Counted from the first letter of the stretch, positions 34,603 to 46,276 are shown. The stretch: 64,000 nucleotides of DNA from Ceraceosorus guamensis (GCF_003144195.1 NW_020290006.1:124001-188000); one strand, 5' to 3'. Translations and numbers: made by a program. The notes: generated by a model from the sequence alone, not told the origin.

Positions 34603-35690
34603 TTAGATGTACTGCGAGAGCCAACGGAAGCCCTCGCCGTAGCCCTGGCGCATGACGACTGAGCACATGAACATCTCAATAGGTCGAATGTCTGCGACAA
34701 GGCAACGATTTGGTGTCAGCAAGCTATGTATGCATGAATGCAGCTGAGCCAGACTCACCCTTAAGAGGGACCTTGCCCTGATTTGCGCAACAGGTTGAGT
34801 GGTAGATCGAGCAGAGTCAGCGCTTGCCACTCAACCCGAGCGAGTTCGAAAAATGAGGCAGATCCTGGCGCTTGGCATGTCGAAATGCGCGCTACACCAC
34901 TTGAGGACCACTTTGCACTCGAGCTTTGACCTCCATCCTACCTCCTACCGTGACGCAGTGTGACAAATTCCAAGATACTCACCTTGCCAGTCGTTTGGTA
35001 CAGGCCAACAGCAGCTCTCAACTCCTCCTCGGAAACAGCGCCCTCGGCATCGATCTTGTTTCCAAAGATGAGGAAAGGAACCCTGTTGAGCTCCTCGATG
35101 CTCAAAAGCTGATCCAGCTCAGCGCGCGCCTCTCCAAATCGCTCGTGATCCTGAGAGTCGACCAGAAAGACGATTCCATCTACTTCGGGAAAGTAGTCTC
35201 TCCAAAGACGTCTCGCTGCAAGTGCGAGGAATGTGAGCAGATGCTCGCTACGTGCTAGTGGTCCGAGTCAGCTCACCTTGAGTGTGACCTCCCAGATCGT
35301 AGGTGGTGAATTTGACAGCTCCGATGGCAAGCTCTTCGGAGGCTGCGAGACGCGAAGGAGATCATTTGTGAGGAAGCTCTAGTGACCTCGAAGTAAGGGC
35401 AGATACGCACTTGGATGCAAAGTAGGTTGGAGCGTGGCGAGACGGTCGTTTTTCAGCATGTGCAACAGCGTCGTCTTTCCTGCATTGTCCAGACCCAAAA
35501 ACAAGATCTTGGCATTCTTGTGAGCCAGACCTAGCTGGGCAAGTACGTCCTGTGGGAGAGCAAGGTGTACAAGAAGAGGCTCGTCAGCAATTCCGACATG
35601 AACCAACTACCGAGGCTGAACGAGCGGACCAGTGCGCTCGACTTTTGAACCTTCAAGCGCACTTACCCAGAACCAGTTGATGATGAACAT
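34603..35690 (-). CDS. SAR1: SAR1, COPII coat GTPase
   Basis: Small GTPase that starts COPII vesicle formation at ER exit sites. Six exons: 35690-35667, 35549-35411, 35342-35277, 35215-34983, 34777-34759 and 34691-34603; 189 aa, the family length. The protein starts [20 protein letters not shown] (the Sar1 membrane-inserting amphipathic helix; Sar1 lacks the Arf myristoylation glycine). The P-loop is [11 protein letters not shown], switch 1 threonine lies in HPTSEELAIG, the G3 motif is DLGGH, and NKID is G4 ([11 protein letters not shown]). The C-terminus reads [20 protein letters not shown] then LSQYI, diagnostic of Sar1. Exon 1 is 24 nt and exon 5 is a 19-nt microexon (GGCAAGGTCCCTCTTAAGG) encoding GKVPLK across its junctions. 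All junctions have GT-AG ends. Confidence 0.96.
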
Positions 35691-36391
35691 GGTCGCCAGC
35701 TGTTTTGAGTATGATACACAGCTGTGTCTTGAGGCCGCGGAATTCACGTCAGCTTGTGCCGTCCGATGATCAAGCAGCGATAGTGACTTTGATGTGGTGG
35801 TGATGGTGAGCACCTATATAGCAGTCTTGAGTTTGGAGTTGCCAGTCGAGGTAAATGGAAACTTGTCGATGTAAGTCGTTGTCGTCTCATGGAAGCAACC
35901 CGATCGCCTTTCAAACACAAAACGCACAGCAATTTCAAAAGTTCGAACTGTCCGAGGCGGGTTTGTATGTATGCACACCGTCACTCATGCCGCCCCCTCG
36001 CGTCGTTTCGTGCATGCAATCGCCCGCCAAAAGGCTTGTGCGCAACTTGCCATCCCATACCTTCGTGCGCATGACACGCACATGGGGACCGTTGACGCGC
36101 TTGCATGCTAGTAGTGGTGCCAGCTCCTGCTGCACGCCGTGGTGGTACCCCGCGTAGCTTGGTGCGAGCTTGCGTTCGCCACCACATTATTACGTGGAAC
36201 TCTCACCACGTGGCACAGGTCCCAGCAGGCGGCAACCTCACACTCGGACTTGACGGTAGATGGTCAATCAGTATACTCTCATTCGATGAAGCCGATGTAA
36301 TATTTTCACACAGACAGGTCGCCCAGATCCGAACAAGTTGGACAAGCGATTGAGCGAGGCAACCTGAATTGCTATTACTGCACGCGAAGCG
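35691..36391. other. Intergenic, SAR1 promoter and nodulin-like MFS 3' side
   Basis: Contains the SAR1 5' flank. A TATA-like run on the minus strand (ctatatagg, about 35814-35822) lies about 125 bp upstream of the SAR1 ATG. The remainder shows no gene. Confidence 0.45.
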
Positions 36392-38418
36392 CTACCGCAC
36401 CGCGTTGCTCAGACGTCCGTAAAAGCCCGCGAAGGGATTTCTAACACGCTGTACGTCCCTTGTACGACGAACGATCAGGAGGAAGCTAGCAGCCGCAGCT
36501 GCAAGAGCGCAAACCTCGGTGATCTCAAAGACCGACCTGTAGCACTCTTCGCCTAGCGGGCACTGGTGCACACTGCCGCTTCCCTTGGACACATGGCTAT
36601 CGTAGATTTTGCCAAAGAGGAGGTTGAAGATGTTTCCCGCAATGACAGGCGACAGGCTGACGTAGCCCCAATTCTGCGAAAAATGCTTCAAGCCGAACCA
36701 TTCAAATGTTAAGACGGGCGCCAGACCGAACAGCGCGCCGTACATCCATCCAGTGCCGAGCGAGATGATAATCAACCTGTGCACGGTCGTGATCGTGTTT
36801 GGAGCAGCTGCGAGCGCTTGACTGCCCACAGCGAGTATGCACACCAGGACGAGCAACCAGACTCGCATCCTCGCATCGCCTGTGGAGCTGACAAATAGAT
36901 CCGAAAGTAAACCTAGTGGGCGAACGACAAGAGCTCTCAGCACTGGCCGACATAGCCCAAACATCGCTGCAGCTCACCCATGATAATGCGGCCGCTGGCG
37001 TTTCCAAGTGAGATGGCGCTGACCTGATGTGCTTGCGCTTGCTGGACGATTGCCTTTTCGTCCTTCGTGAGGATGTCTATCAGTTCGCGAGGTAGATTTT
37101 GTGCGTCAAGGGCTATTTCAGGCACGTCTTTGCGACCCTTGTTGTATTCAAACAGTGTCCGGGTGATTGTGCCGATGTTCTATGTAAGGTTGTCGTTTCA
37201 GCGATCCCATCAGCTTGCGGAGAAAGCTCACGCCACTCACATTGATGACCAGCAATCCAGTTCCGCTAATAAGCGACATAATAAGAAAGAGGAGCAAAAA
37301 GTCTGCTTGCTTCAAGAGGTTGAAGTTTGTGACATCGACACTGCTAGGAGCGCCCTTGTTCCCCTCAGGTGTCGCACCCGCACCTGCATTCGAAGGGGTC
37401 GTAGCAGGCGACATTGCGCGAGTATTCATATCTTCCTCATCTGCACTAGTTGTATCTTCGTCGGTAGGTGGGGCGTTGAGGAAGGCTCTCGCAGAAACTT
37501 CACTGCTGGTGCGCCTTCTACCACCTACATGAGGTCTCAATCGACCCCTCTCCTCATCCTCGTCCTCATCTACGTCTGCATTCTGCTCTAGGCGCCCGAT
37601 CTCCTCGTCATCTCCAGCTGGTGCCTGCGTCCATGCACCACGACCATCACTGCCCCGCCGTGTCAGTAGCGGATTCGCATCTGCGGGCGGCAAGATCCGA
37701 ATGAGCAGCACACCAACCAAGAAGGAAGCAGCGCACCCGAATGCTAGCAGCAAGAGGTAGTCGGAGGTGTTGCCAGGAAAGAGTTGGTGTGAAAGGGTAG
37801 AGTACAGGAATGCTGATAGGCCAAAGCCGGAAAGGACGAGGGCTGTAGCTGAGCCGCGTCGGTTACCATCCCAGCTCTTGGCTTGCGCATTCATTGCCGC
37901 TGTGAAGGCACCAGCATTCCCCAAGCCAGTCAACAGACTTAGCACGGCCAGCGTCGAGGGCGAGGCGTCTTGGAACGGCGCAGTGTGCGTGTAGGACAGG
38001 GATAGCCCTCCAAATCCAGCCAGGACGAGGGCACTGCCGACCAGCAGTGCGCTGCATGTTGAGTCATAAATCGTACGCATCAGCGCATCGCATTGGCACA
38101 TTTCCTCTCCGCATACACTTACACCTTTGGACCTTGCTTGTCCACCCATCGGCCCCAGAATGGACCGGATAGGTAGACGCCCATGTTTCCAGCCACGCCC
38201 ACCACATTGATCTGCGTGCTGGTCAGCTGCAGCTGCTCCTGAAGCTGAGGCGCAAACGAGCTGAATGCGTAGTTGACTCCAGCTGAGCAAGCTACAATGA
38301 AGGATCCAATGAGGGATGCGATTCGTCGACGTTTGAGAGATTCGAGAACGGCTGCATCTACGGGCGCGACCTCGGATCGCATCGAGGCCCGCGATCGATG
38401 CCGATTCAACCGCGACAT
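36392..38418 (-). CDS. Nodulin-like MFS transporter, 609 aa
   Basis: Four exons: 38418-38123, 38051-37241, 37179-36978 and 36912-36392. The N-terminal half has a nodulin-like MFS domain: SLIGSFIVACSAGVNYAFSS, then SGPFWGRWVDKQGP (the loop 2-3 motif), GLGNAGAFTAAMNAQAKSW and RRGSATALVLSGFGLSAFLY. A cytosolic loop of about 130 residues is acidic, Ser/Thr-rich and disordered (DVDEDEDEERGRLRPHVGG). The C-terminal half holds six more membrane spans, with FEWFGLKHFSQNWGYVSLSP then VIAGNIFNLLFGKIYDSH, the conserved C-terminal block of the family. It resembles the fungal YMR155W/Mch1-like group. The substrate is unknown; these are not proven transporters of a specific solute. A TATA run lies at about 38525-38532. 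Confidence 0.85.
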
Positions 38419-39089
38419 CGGTGCTTCTTATTTGTGTTGGCGTCGTGCTTCGTCTGAGCCTCTATTGATCGTGACGGTAAGGCAATGCGAAGGACGAGAT
38501 ACGACGCAAACTTCGTCAGACACCATATATACATGCGAATCGCAGGGACTGGTGCCAATGTGAAAGTGCTAGCTCCCCAGCAGGGTCGATACGGGCACAG
38601 GTCGAGGGCGCGGGTGCGCGCCCGCTAGTCACAACAGCTATACTGGTACGGTACCGTCTTATATATATACATAGTCGAGTCGTGAGATGCTAGCCGTGAT
38701 GCATGCATGCATGCAGCATGATGTTGATTAATTGTCGGCGCTTCCGCGTGTGCCGTCCGCGGCGCAAGAGGTCGCTCGCGTCTTGCGCGAGTCGCGATCG
38801 CACGCGAGCATGCCGCGGCGGCGCCCCGTGCATGCAGAGCATGCGTGGTGACATGCTCCAGCCCAGCAATGAAGCGATGCTACGGATCTCCGCGGACCTG
38901 AGATGGATGGATATGTGCGCTTTAACTCAGAACGTGCTCTCCAAATCAAGCGACGCACCACTGCGTTCAAATTCAGATTTGTGTGGATATACTCTCAGAC
39001 TCTGACTGTAGTCTGGACTCGTCGGCGCAGGCCGGATCAGGCCTCCTGGTTGATAACTACCATCACGTCTGAAACAGAGCTGACCAGCC
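38419..39089. other. Divergent promoter region with simple repeats
   Basis: Between two divergent genes. It includes a minus-strand TATA-like run (atatatac, about 38525-38532), a plus-strand run ttatatatatac near 38660-38671, and an ATGCATGCATGCATG run at 38699-38714. GC-rich sequence follows. No gene. Confidence 0.5.
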
Positions 39090-41236
39090 ATGCCGAATGA
39101 GAAGAAGCAGCCAAATGTGTTGATGGTGGGGACGGGAGAGTACACGACGGGCTTTGTGGGCGGGGCGCAAAGCACGAGCGACAAGAGTGAGCTGGCACCG
39201 AGGAGAGAACAAGCGGAGGTATAGAGGCAATGCTGATGAGAGGTTGGACATGGCTCGGAACTCATGGTACTGGTGCGTGACGCAGAGATCGGCGTAGTCG
39301 CATTGGTTCTCTTCGACCTCAGAAGAAGAAATCTGGTGGGTCAGTACGCGTGTATGCTTGCTTGTCCAAGTGATCGCTGAATGCACGGCGCCCCTTTGAC
39401 CCCGCTAGGCAATCTGAGCATGGTAGGCACCAATGGAGATAAACATGTACAGATTAGGCACCATTTTGAGCAGAACATCGCTGGCAAGTGAGGTGCTCGT
39501 CGCGCCATGAGCAAAGCGAGCAGCCACGAGTCCGCTAACATCACGGTGCCCAATCATGTTGCAGATATCGCGACATGGATGTGTCTTACAATGCCTTTCC
39601 CCCAGCTGGACACAAGGATGCAGAAGCTTGTCAGTGCTGCAGCTCGACATTTCGCATCTCTCGAAGCAACCGAAGCTGCATCTCATTGACACTCTGCTCG
39701 ACTCGCAGACAAACTTGCCATCGACGCACTATCACCGGGTGACGCCATCACCATCTTTACACCCGACAGTACACATTTCGATATCGCCAAATACGCGATC
39801 ACCACCAAGAAGCTTCACGTGCTCGTCACAAAGCCAGCCACGCAGCGCCTAGAGCATCACCAGGAGTTGGCATCGCTCGCAAAAGAGCACGTAAGCGGCT
39901 AGTTGAGGTTATGGGTCGAACAAGAATGCTATGTGCTGATGGAGAAGTTTGTTTGCTCTCCCTCAGGGTGTGCTGTGCATGGTCGAGCATCACAAGAGGT
40001 GCGCCACAATTGCGCGCGCTACGAAGCTTCCATCCGCTCACACATGTGCGGCATCCACACAGATGGGATCCCGTATACGCAGACGCCAAGGACAAATGCA
40101 ACGGACTGGGAGACTTACAATTCTTCTCGGCCTACATGTCCCAGCCAAAGGTGCGTCGCATCACAGTGACCCCGTGAGCAGTTGCGCAGCTCGCTGACGT
40201 CGCTTCGCGATTGCAGACTCAGTTAAAGACCTTCAAGGTGAGTCAGCCCGACATGATTGACACGTGCGCCGATCTTGACTCTTTTGCTCTCAGTCTTGGG
40301 CCGGTGTGGACAGCGACATATCGTGAGTCGCTTCTCCTCGACTGAAATCGAGCTCTGCATTGATCTCCTCCAATCATGATGCCCGCAGGTACTATCTCAA
40401 CTCTCACCACGTCGACATTCTTTTGTGGTTCACCAAAGCTCGCGCGTTACCTGTCCGTGTAACAGCGAGCGCCTCACGTGGTGTAGCCACCGATGCTGGT
40501 TGTGCGGATGGCACCGAGGACACCATCACAGTGAGCATTCTCAATCAAGGGAAGCATGTATCCTGTGCCACGCTCTCGATGATCCGCCTGACGCCCCTCG
40601 TTTGGACAGCTGCTTGTCGACTTTGGGAATCTCGATGCTCAAGATGAACTTAGAGCTGATAGTAGAGGGACTGCAGTATTCACAGCGAGTTGGGCAGCGC
40701 CAAAAGGAGCAGGTGTGCACTCGGAGCAGAATTTCCGTACGTCTTCCTCTTTCGCGGTTTCTATACGTTGAGAAGCTGCTCACACGTCTTTGGCTCCCAG
40801 ACTACATTGGTCAGCGAGGAGAGATCAAAGTTGACCAAGCTCACCGTGGCTACAGCGTACTCCCCGAAGATGATGGCACGGGCACGCAATACGTCAATCC
40901 TTTCTACATGAAGTACAGCCCAGATGCCGAGGGCCACTTCGATGGTCAGAATGGCTACGGATATCGAAGCATAGCAGACTTTTGCCGCGCTTGCTCTAGC
41001 ATCAATCAGGGCCGCAGTGTTTCGCAGTACGATCATATTGTCAGTTGATGGCAAGTGAGCGGGCTTGGCTCGAACAGATCTAGCTTAACCTTTGTTCTTG
41101 ACTTTGCCGACAGATGCCTACTATCCATGACACGGTGCTGACTACGGCTATCCTGGACGCTGGAAGGAGAAGCTTGGACGAGCGCAGGCCCGTAGAGCTG
41201 CACCGGGATGACTCGGGCGTCTGGTCATTACATTAA
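39090..41236 (+). CDS. Gfo/Idh/MocA-type NAD-binding oxidoreductase, 13 exons
   Basis: Exons 39090-39186, 39286-39339, 39409-39487, 39565-39629, 39709-39890, 39967-39998, 40063-40150, 40217-40237, 40294-40322, 40389-40530, 40610-40736, 40801-41039 and 41114-41236; 425 aa. Rossmann start [20 protein letters not shown], then [20 protein letters not shown] and [18 protein letters not shown]. The C-terminal substrate part has [61 protein letters not shown] and [20 protein letters not shown]. This is a widely conserved fungal oxidoreductase of the Gfo/Idh/MocA superfamily. The reaction is not established from sequence; the superfamily oxidises or reduces sugars and cyclitols with NAD(P). Exons 8 and 9 are 21 and 29 nt. 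Three donors are GTCAGT (after 39339, 39629 and 41039). It is convergent with a sugar/quinate-type transporter. Confidence 0.88.
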
Positions 41237-41341
41237 GATTGGGATTGCCAAATATCGTGGTCGTGCAAAGAGTGCAAAATCACAGAGAATTCAATGGGTG
41301 AGACAGTCTTGAGAGCATTCATTGAAGCGGAGCGTCGAACC

Positions 41342-41358
41342 AAAAAAAAAAAAAAAAA
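41342..41358 (+). repeat. Poly(A) run, 17 nt
   Basis: A homopolymer A run in the 228-bp spacer between the convergent oxidoreductase and MFS transporter genes. It may be a genomic simple repeat or part of a 3' end; nothing else marks it. Confidence 0.8.
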
Positions 41359-41464
41359 CGTCGTCATGAGGAAGTGGGAATGTGCCATGTGCATGTCAAG
41401 CGCAGACTGAGCACGAGCCTGCGGCCGACAGATCTTCACAGCCGGCCTCCGCATCTTCGCGAAG

Positions 41465-43948
41465 CTAGTGGCCCATTGCGACCGGTGCTAATGTCCCACG
41501 CGCCGCGCGCTCTTCCGCGCTCAGCTTTTCGTGGGCGTAGAGGGGTTCTGGTTTGGATGCTCGCTTGCCCGTCAGGCGGCTCGCGTAGTACGATGCTTTT
41601 CCTGCTTGGTAGATCGCGTGATCGTGGTTGCTGACGCCAAAGACCGAGTCCAGCTCCTCGAGCGTGAGTCCTTTGGTCTCTTTGAGGAAGAAGTAGGCAA
41701 CGACGAATGCGACGCCGTTGCAGCCTGCATAGAATGCAAACGCTCCCGTCGAGCCTAAGTTGCGTTGCATCGACGGCCACGTGAGGGAAAGAACTCCGTT
41801 GAAAAACCAACAAACAGAGACTGTAGAAGGGGTCAGACGTTTGACCGCGACAGCGATCAGTAGCAGTCCGAGCGGGGCAAGACGTTTCGGAGCACCTGTC
41901 TCACCTGCCCAAGCCATTCCGCTTTCTCGAACATACAAAGGGAAGCTCTCGGCAGAGTACGTAAAGGGGACAGGACCGGCAGTAGGACTGTAGGCTAAGC
42001 AATGAAGGTAGATACCGACGGCCACCCCTCCGATACGGCCGGGGGAGCCTTGAGGGGCGAGGAATGAGAAGGCCGAGATCAGGAGGCACACCATCATGCA
42101 CGGATACCCGATCAAGAGCAGCGTTCGACGGCCAAATTTGTCGATCGAGATAAATGCAGGAGCCGCAGCGAGCCAATTGAGCACACCCCAGCCAAAGCTT
42201 GCAACAAGCGCGTTGCGAGGAGTGGCGCCTGAAAGAGAGGGCAAATCGAAAAGGATGATCAGCTTTTAGCTCTCACCAATTTCTCGACCACTTCCTGCCA
42301 CTTACCTGCATCTACGAAAATTTGCGATGAGAAGTACGAAATCACATTAATGCCTGCAAGCGTGAAGTGCCAGCTATTGGTCAGCCGCACATTTGCAAGG
42401 CACCGTTGGCTCATCGTACACCACGCTTACCGCAGAATTGCTGCCATTTTCGCATAGGATCAATTGGTGAGTCCGTGCTCAGTCAACCACACGTACACAT
42501 ACGCGCTCTACCCACCTGCATGAACATCACGAACGAAGCTCTGGAACGTGATAAGAGTCAGGTCAGCGACGCGTGCCGAGTAGTGTGCGCGATCACGGAT
42601 GGACTCACCCTTCTACAGCTCTTCGGTTGCGCGGAACAGATGCGAGCTCGAGCAAGGCGTTGCGCTGCTTGTTGGCGCCAAGGTGCTTCTCAGCTTCGAG
42701 CAATTCGTTGGCGTAGTAAATGTCTCGTGCGGCTTCCAACGGTGTGTTTCGCAGACGCCTCATCGAGCGGAAGGCTTCAGCTTTTCGTCCTTTGCCCAGA
42801 TACCAACGGGGCGATTCGGGCGATAGATAAACGAGCGCCAAGACGGCAAGGGGTGGCACAGCCGGAGCACCAAGCATCAACCTCCAGTTGAGACCCTCGA
42901 TGCCGCTGCTGTCCGGCACTCCGTAAAATGCCAAGGAAGCTGCTTGTCCAAGTGCGATGCCGAAAGCCGTCCAGGTCTGCCACTGCATGCCCAAGAGTCC
43001 ACGGATCTTTGCTGGTGCACACTCGCCTGCGCATTGGGAGATTCTGTCAGCTCCGCATTCCCGGGCGCTAGCATGTTCGAACCAGCGAGTCAGACGCACC
43101 TGCATACAGGGGCGTTGTGGCACTTTTGGGAGAGATTCCCAGACCGAGGACAACCCTCGAAGCCAAGAGCAATTCCCAACTGGGCACGACCGCTGCCCAG
43201 ATGCAGGTGACCATGGCAATCACACACGTGATGGCAATGGTCCCCCTTCTCCCAAAGTAGTAGTTCAATGGCGAGCTAAGGAATGAGAAGATGGCGCAGG
43301 AGAAGTAAGGCGCAGCTGAGATGATGCCCGTCAGCCACCCATCGTATCTGTCGGCGATTCCGAACTGCTCCGGGAAGAAAAGCAAGCTGAGATGGGAAAT
43401 GGCACGCGAGGATCAACGAAGAATTCCAATCGAGCAGCCACCGTGCTGCGCACCCACCTTCCATTGATAGCGCTTTGATCCATGCCCTGCACCGCTGCAG
43501 AAAGCGAGACCGTCAGTACCAAGAGCCAGAGCGCCTTTGGTTGACGATAAGGATGGTCTTGCTCAAAGGTGAGGGCATCCTTCTCCTCTTGCGACAATTC
43601 GGGCATCTCGTCCCAGCGAGTGGGATTCTGCGCCACGAGCGCAGCGCGGGCAAATAGCTCTCTGTCCTCGCCCAGGCCAGCTTCGTCAGCCCAAGCTCTG
43701 GCTCTCTCTGCCACCTCTACTCGGCTGAGGGCTTTGAGCGGGTTGGCCAGAAGGGCATTGGGATCTTGTTCCGAAAGCTTGCGGTCGCCTTGCTTTTCGT
43801 TGTCCTTTTCGTTCAGAGAGCTGTCCTTGTCACTAACCTCGGCGTCGTCACGGTCATTAGTCGCGACGTGCACGCCGCTTACAGTCTCTGTTTCCTTTTT
43901 GGCTTCTCGATCAGGCGTGGATGGCCTGCGCATGTTGTTTGCAGGCAT
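41465..43948 (-). CDS. Sugar/quinate-type MFS transporter, 652 aa
   Basis: Eight exons: 43948-43458, 43386-43100, 43026-42609, 42540-42516, 42440-42431, 42353-42306, 42228-41905 and 41820-41465. Member of the sugar porter family. A hydrophilic N-terminus of about 120 residues precedes AAVQGMDQSAINGS (TM1; sugar porters usually have a Gly-x2-Tyr-D motif here). Then come YYFGRRGTIAITCVIAMVTC, LASRVVLGLGIS, ECAPAKIRGLLGMQWQTWTA (the loop motif between TM4 and TM5), YLSPESPRWYLGKGRKAEA (PESPR), MQQFCGINVISYFSSQIFVD, DKFGRRTLLLIGYPCM, VRESGMAWAVSVCWFFNG and YFFLKETKGLTLEELDSVFG. Exons 4 and 5 are microexons of 25 and 10 nt, and both are needed to encode the conserved FMQQFCGIN. The substrate is likely a hexose or a quinate-like acid, inferred only. 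It is convergent with the oxidoreductase gene. Confidence 0.9.
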
Positions 43949-44035
43949 CTTGACGGTGGTTTCTAGCAAGGAAGTTTGGTGATACCACGATTTTTGCTGC
44001 GGAGAGCGCAGCAAAGCGCATCTTCTGGTCTGCGC

Positions 44036-44044
44036 CTTATATAT
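44036..44044 (-). promoter_or_regulatory. Probable TATA element of sugar-type transporter
   Basis: On the minus strand the run tatataagg lies about 90 bp upstream of the transporter ATG at 43948. Confidence 0.45.
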
Positions 44045-44200
44045 GCTCGTAAGATTCTCGGGCATTATCCCCTCGCACGCACACAACAAGGCACTCGATC
44101 TTGGGCGAAGATACCCGTACAGGCACCATTTTCTCCCAAGGGACGCACAAGACCCAGGATTTGCGTCCCCGCATCCCCGCACTTGCTGCACTGATTCAAC

Positions 44201-44654
44201 ATGACGCAGGTACCGCTCATAGACTTGTCAGCATCAGCACCTGCTGGTGGGCCTACACTGTCCCTTGCAAGCACCCGTCCAGAGCGCTCATCGCCTGAAA
44301 CCTCGATGGAGCGGGGCTCCACAGCGCCCACATGAAGGGGTCATTGCTCCCGATATGCATCCTTCTAGCTCGGCCTTGGCGCCGAAGACTTTCCGACGCC
44401 CATCTTGGCAATCTTCTGGCCAATTGAGGGTGGAGAGAGACTCTTCGCCACTGCTGTTCGGCTCGCTGCATGGGTACCGCGGGATCAACAGCATCCGCAG
44501 GCGGGAATATCGCCGTGAAGGCGGTTCTCCGCACCATGACGATCGCCAATCTAGCAAGCAACAGGACCACTGTACTGGCAGTCTCATTCGACGCATCGAA
44601 TCCTACATCGACAAATCAGGATCTCTCAATCAACTCCAAGCGTCCCGGTCCTAG
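44201..44654 (+). CDS. Possible small unrecognised gene
   Basis: Two coding-like frames lie close together. One starts at an ATG at 44201 (MTQVPLIDLSASAPAGGPTL) and runs to about 44333. The second is open to 44654 and reads GVIAPDMHPSSSALAPKTFR then SLIRRIESYIDKSGSLNQLQ. They are in different frames, and I did not find a clean GT-AG intron joining them. Minus-strand frames cover the same bases, so the call could be chance. Hydrophilic, with no recognisable domain. Confidence 0.22.
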
Positions 44655-45433
44655 CATGACAGCAAAAGCCGCACAGCGGCGTTCTTGCTTGGGTCTAAAC
44701 GTTACGCTTGTATGCAGTTATGCTGCTCAATCGATTGCTTCCAGGTGCACGCTTTGCGTCCGGGCGTGTTGCAGTGGCGTTGACGACTGAGCAGGCGGAT
44801 CACGAGAGTAGGATGACTGGGCTTCAGTACCGCTTGAGACGAATGTCTCAAGCCTCGATCGAGCCGTATTTGCAGGGGTGCATGGATGCAGCAGGACAAC
44901 TTGCAATGACTCCCTCGTCGGTGTCTTTCTGCGGTCACTGTCCGCGTCGCGCTCGCAGCCGCGCAAGACTTGGCGCCAAGAAGAGAGGGCTTGGCTTAGT
45001 CGACCGAGCAAACGCAGTCATCACTGAATGTTCGCGAGTGGCAGTCCTCCGTGGGACGCGTAACGTGCTTTTCAGTCGCCCGCAAGTCACTCATTCGATC
45101 ACGCGACTGCACGTCGCAGTTGCGCAGCACTCTTCTGACTTTAACTTCTTCAGATCCAGATTGACCTATTCTGATTGTTGATGGCACAATTCACCGATTC
45201 TGACTTATATACCACAATCCCTTCCACTGGCCCGAATCGCTGCGTTCCTCACACTCTCTCAAAGAGTGCAGACTCGCATTCAGAGCTTTGCTTGTTCTGA
45301 CTTTTGCATATCGCTACTGGCAGTTATCTCTTCACCTCTCTGGCGTTCCCGTGAGACCCACGGCTACGCATTCGTCCGGGAATCAGCGCGAGTAGTTGCA
45401 AGTGTCGCGCTCTGTCAGTACTTGCTTGCCGAC

Positions 45434-46276
45434 ATGTCGGCAAGTTCGCACATTACCATCAAGTGCTTGCTCGAAGCAGTGGGCCATATTGTCACCGTCG
45501 AGGTCAAAGGAGGCACGACTTACAGAGGCAAGCTCGTGGATGCAGAGGATTCGATGAACATTTGCATGGCGGAAGTGACTGTCACTGCGAGGGATGGAAA
45601 GCAGAGCAAGCTGCAAACATGCTACTTGAGAGGCTCACTTATCAGGTGAGTCTTGGCTTCATCGCTCGAAGCGGTTGCGATGCAGGGGGGCAGCGGCGAT
45701 GTACCTATTAGAGGACGCAGGCCTGCATACATCCACCCGTGGCGCTGGAGGGCGTCAAGATCAATCAGCGCACGCTTTTACGGGCGTCCTGAAACCCCAG
45801 CTCGCGCTTCTTCGTGTCGCTCGTAGCCCAGCAATGGCAATTGCGGTGTCTTCACATTTGCTTTTTGGGAAAGAGGGAAGGTCTGGCACGCTGTTCCACA
45901 CAGCACGTTTCTCGTGAATTACAAAGCTAACGCACACGTACTTTACAATTTGTGCAGATTCGTCGTCGTTCCCGACCTCCTTAGAGCAGCAGTGAGTCCA
46001 CGCTTGGGCGATACGAGGAGTACTCAGTCAAGGTGCTGACTCATTCTGCATCGCTTCACAGCCCTTCTTGGCGCGCGGTATGGGTCCAAACGCGATGCGT
46101 GGCAAGGGTGTCGGCGCAGCTCGTGGCCGTGCCGTGCTACTCAGAGGTAAGTGGCTATCGACATACTCTTTACATGCTCATCACTCGGTACTCACACACT
46201 CCTGATCCTGTCTCCAGCACAACAACGCCGCGGACGTGGTGCAGGACCTCCTCGGTCCCAGGGGATTCGCCGATGA
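45434..46276 (+). CDS. SMD3: Sm protein D3 (spliceosomal snRNP core)
   Basis: Core Sm ring protein of U1, U2, U4 and U5 snRNPs. Exons 45434-45645, 45958-45991, 46062-46146 and 46218-46276; 129 aa, the family length. Sm motif 1 reads ITIKCLLEAVGHIVTVEVKG then GGTTYRGKLVDAEDSMNICM. Sm motif 2 reads QTCYLRGSLIRFVVVPDLLR with the conserved RG. The C-terminal tail is Arg/Gly-rich (AMRGKGVGAARGRAV and QQRRGRGAG), the kind of RG tail that is symmetrically dimethylated in SmD3. Exon 2 is 34 nt. The first intron is long (312 nt) for this genome. Junction acceptors read tgtgcag, cttcacag and tctccag. Identification is secure. Confidence 0.95.

Larger units (their letters stand above)
43949..45433. other. 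Divergent region between MFS transporter and SMD3
   Basis: Upstream regions of the transporter (minus) and SMD3 (plus). A minus-strand TATA element (catatataagg, about 44036-44044) precedes the transporter. The plus strand 44201-44654 has coding-like text listed separately with low confidence; the rest shows nothing. Confidence 0.45.
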
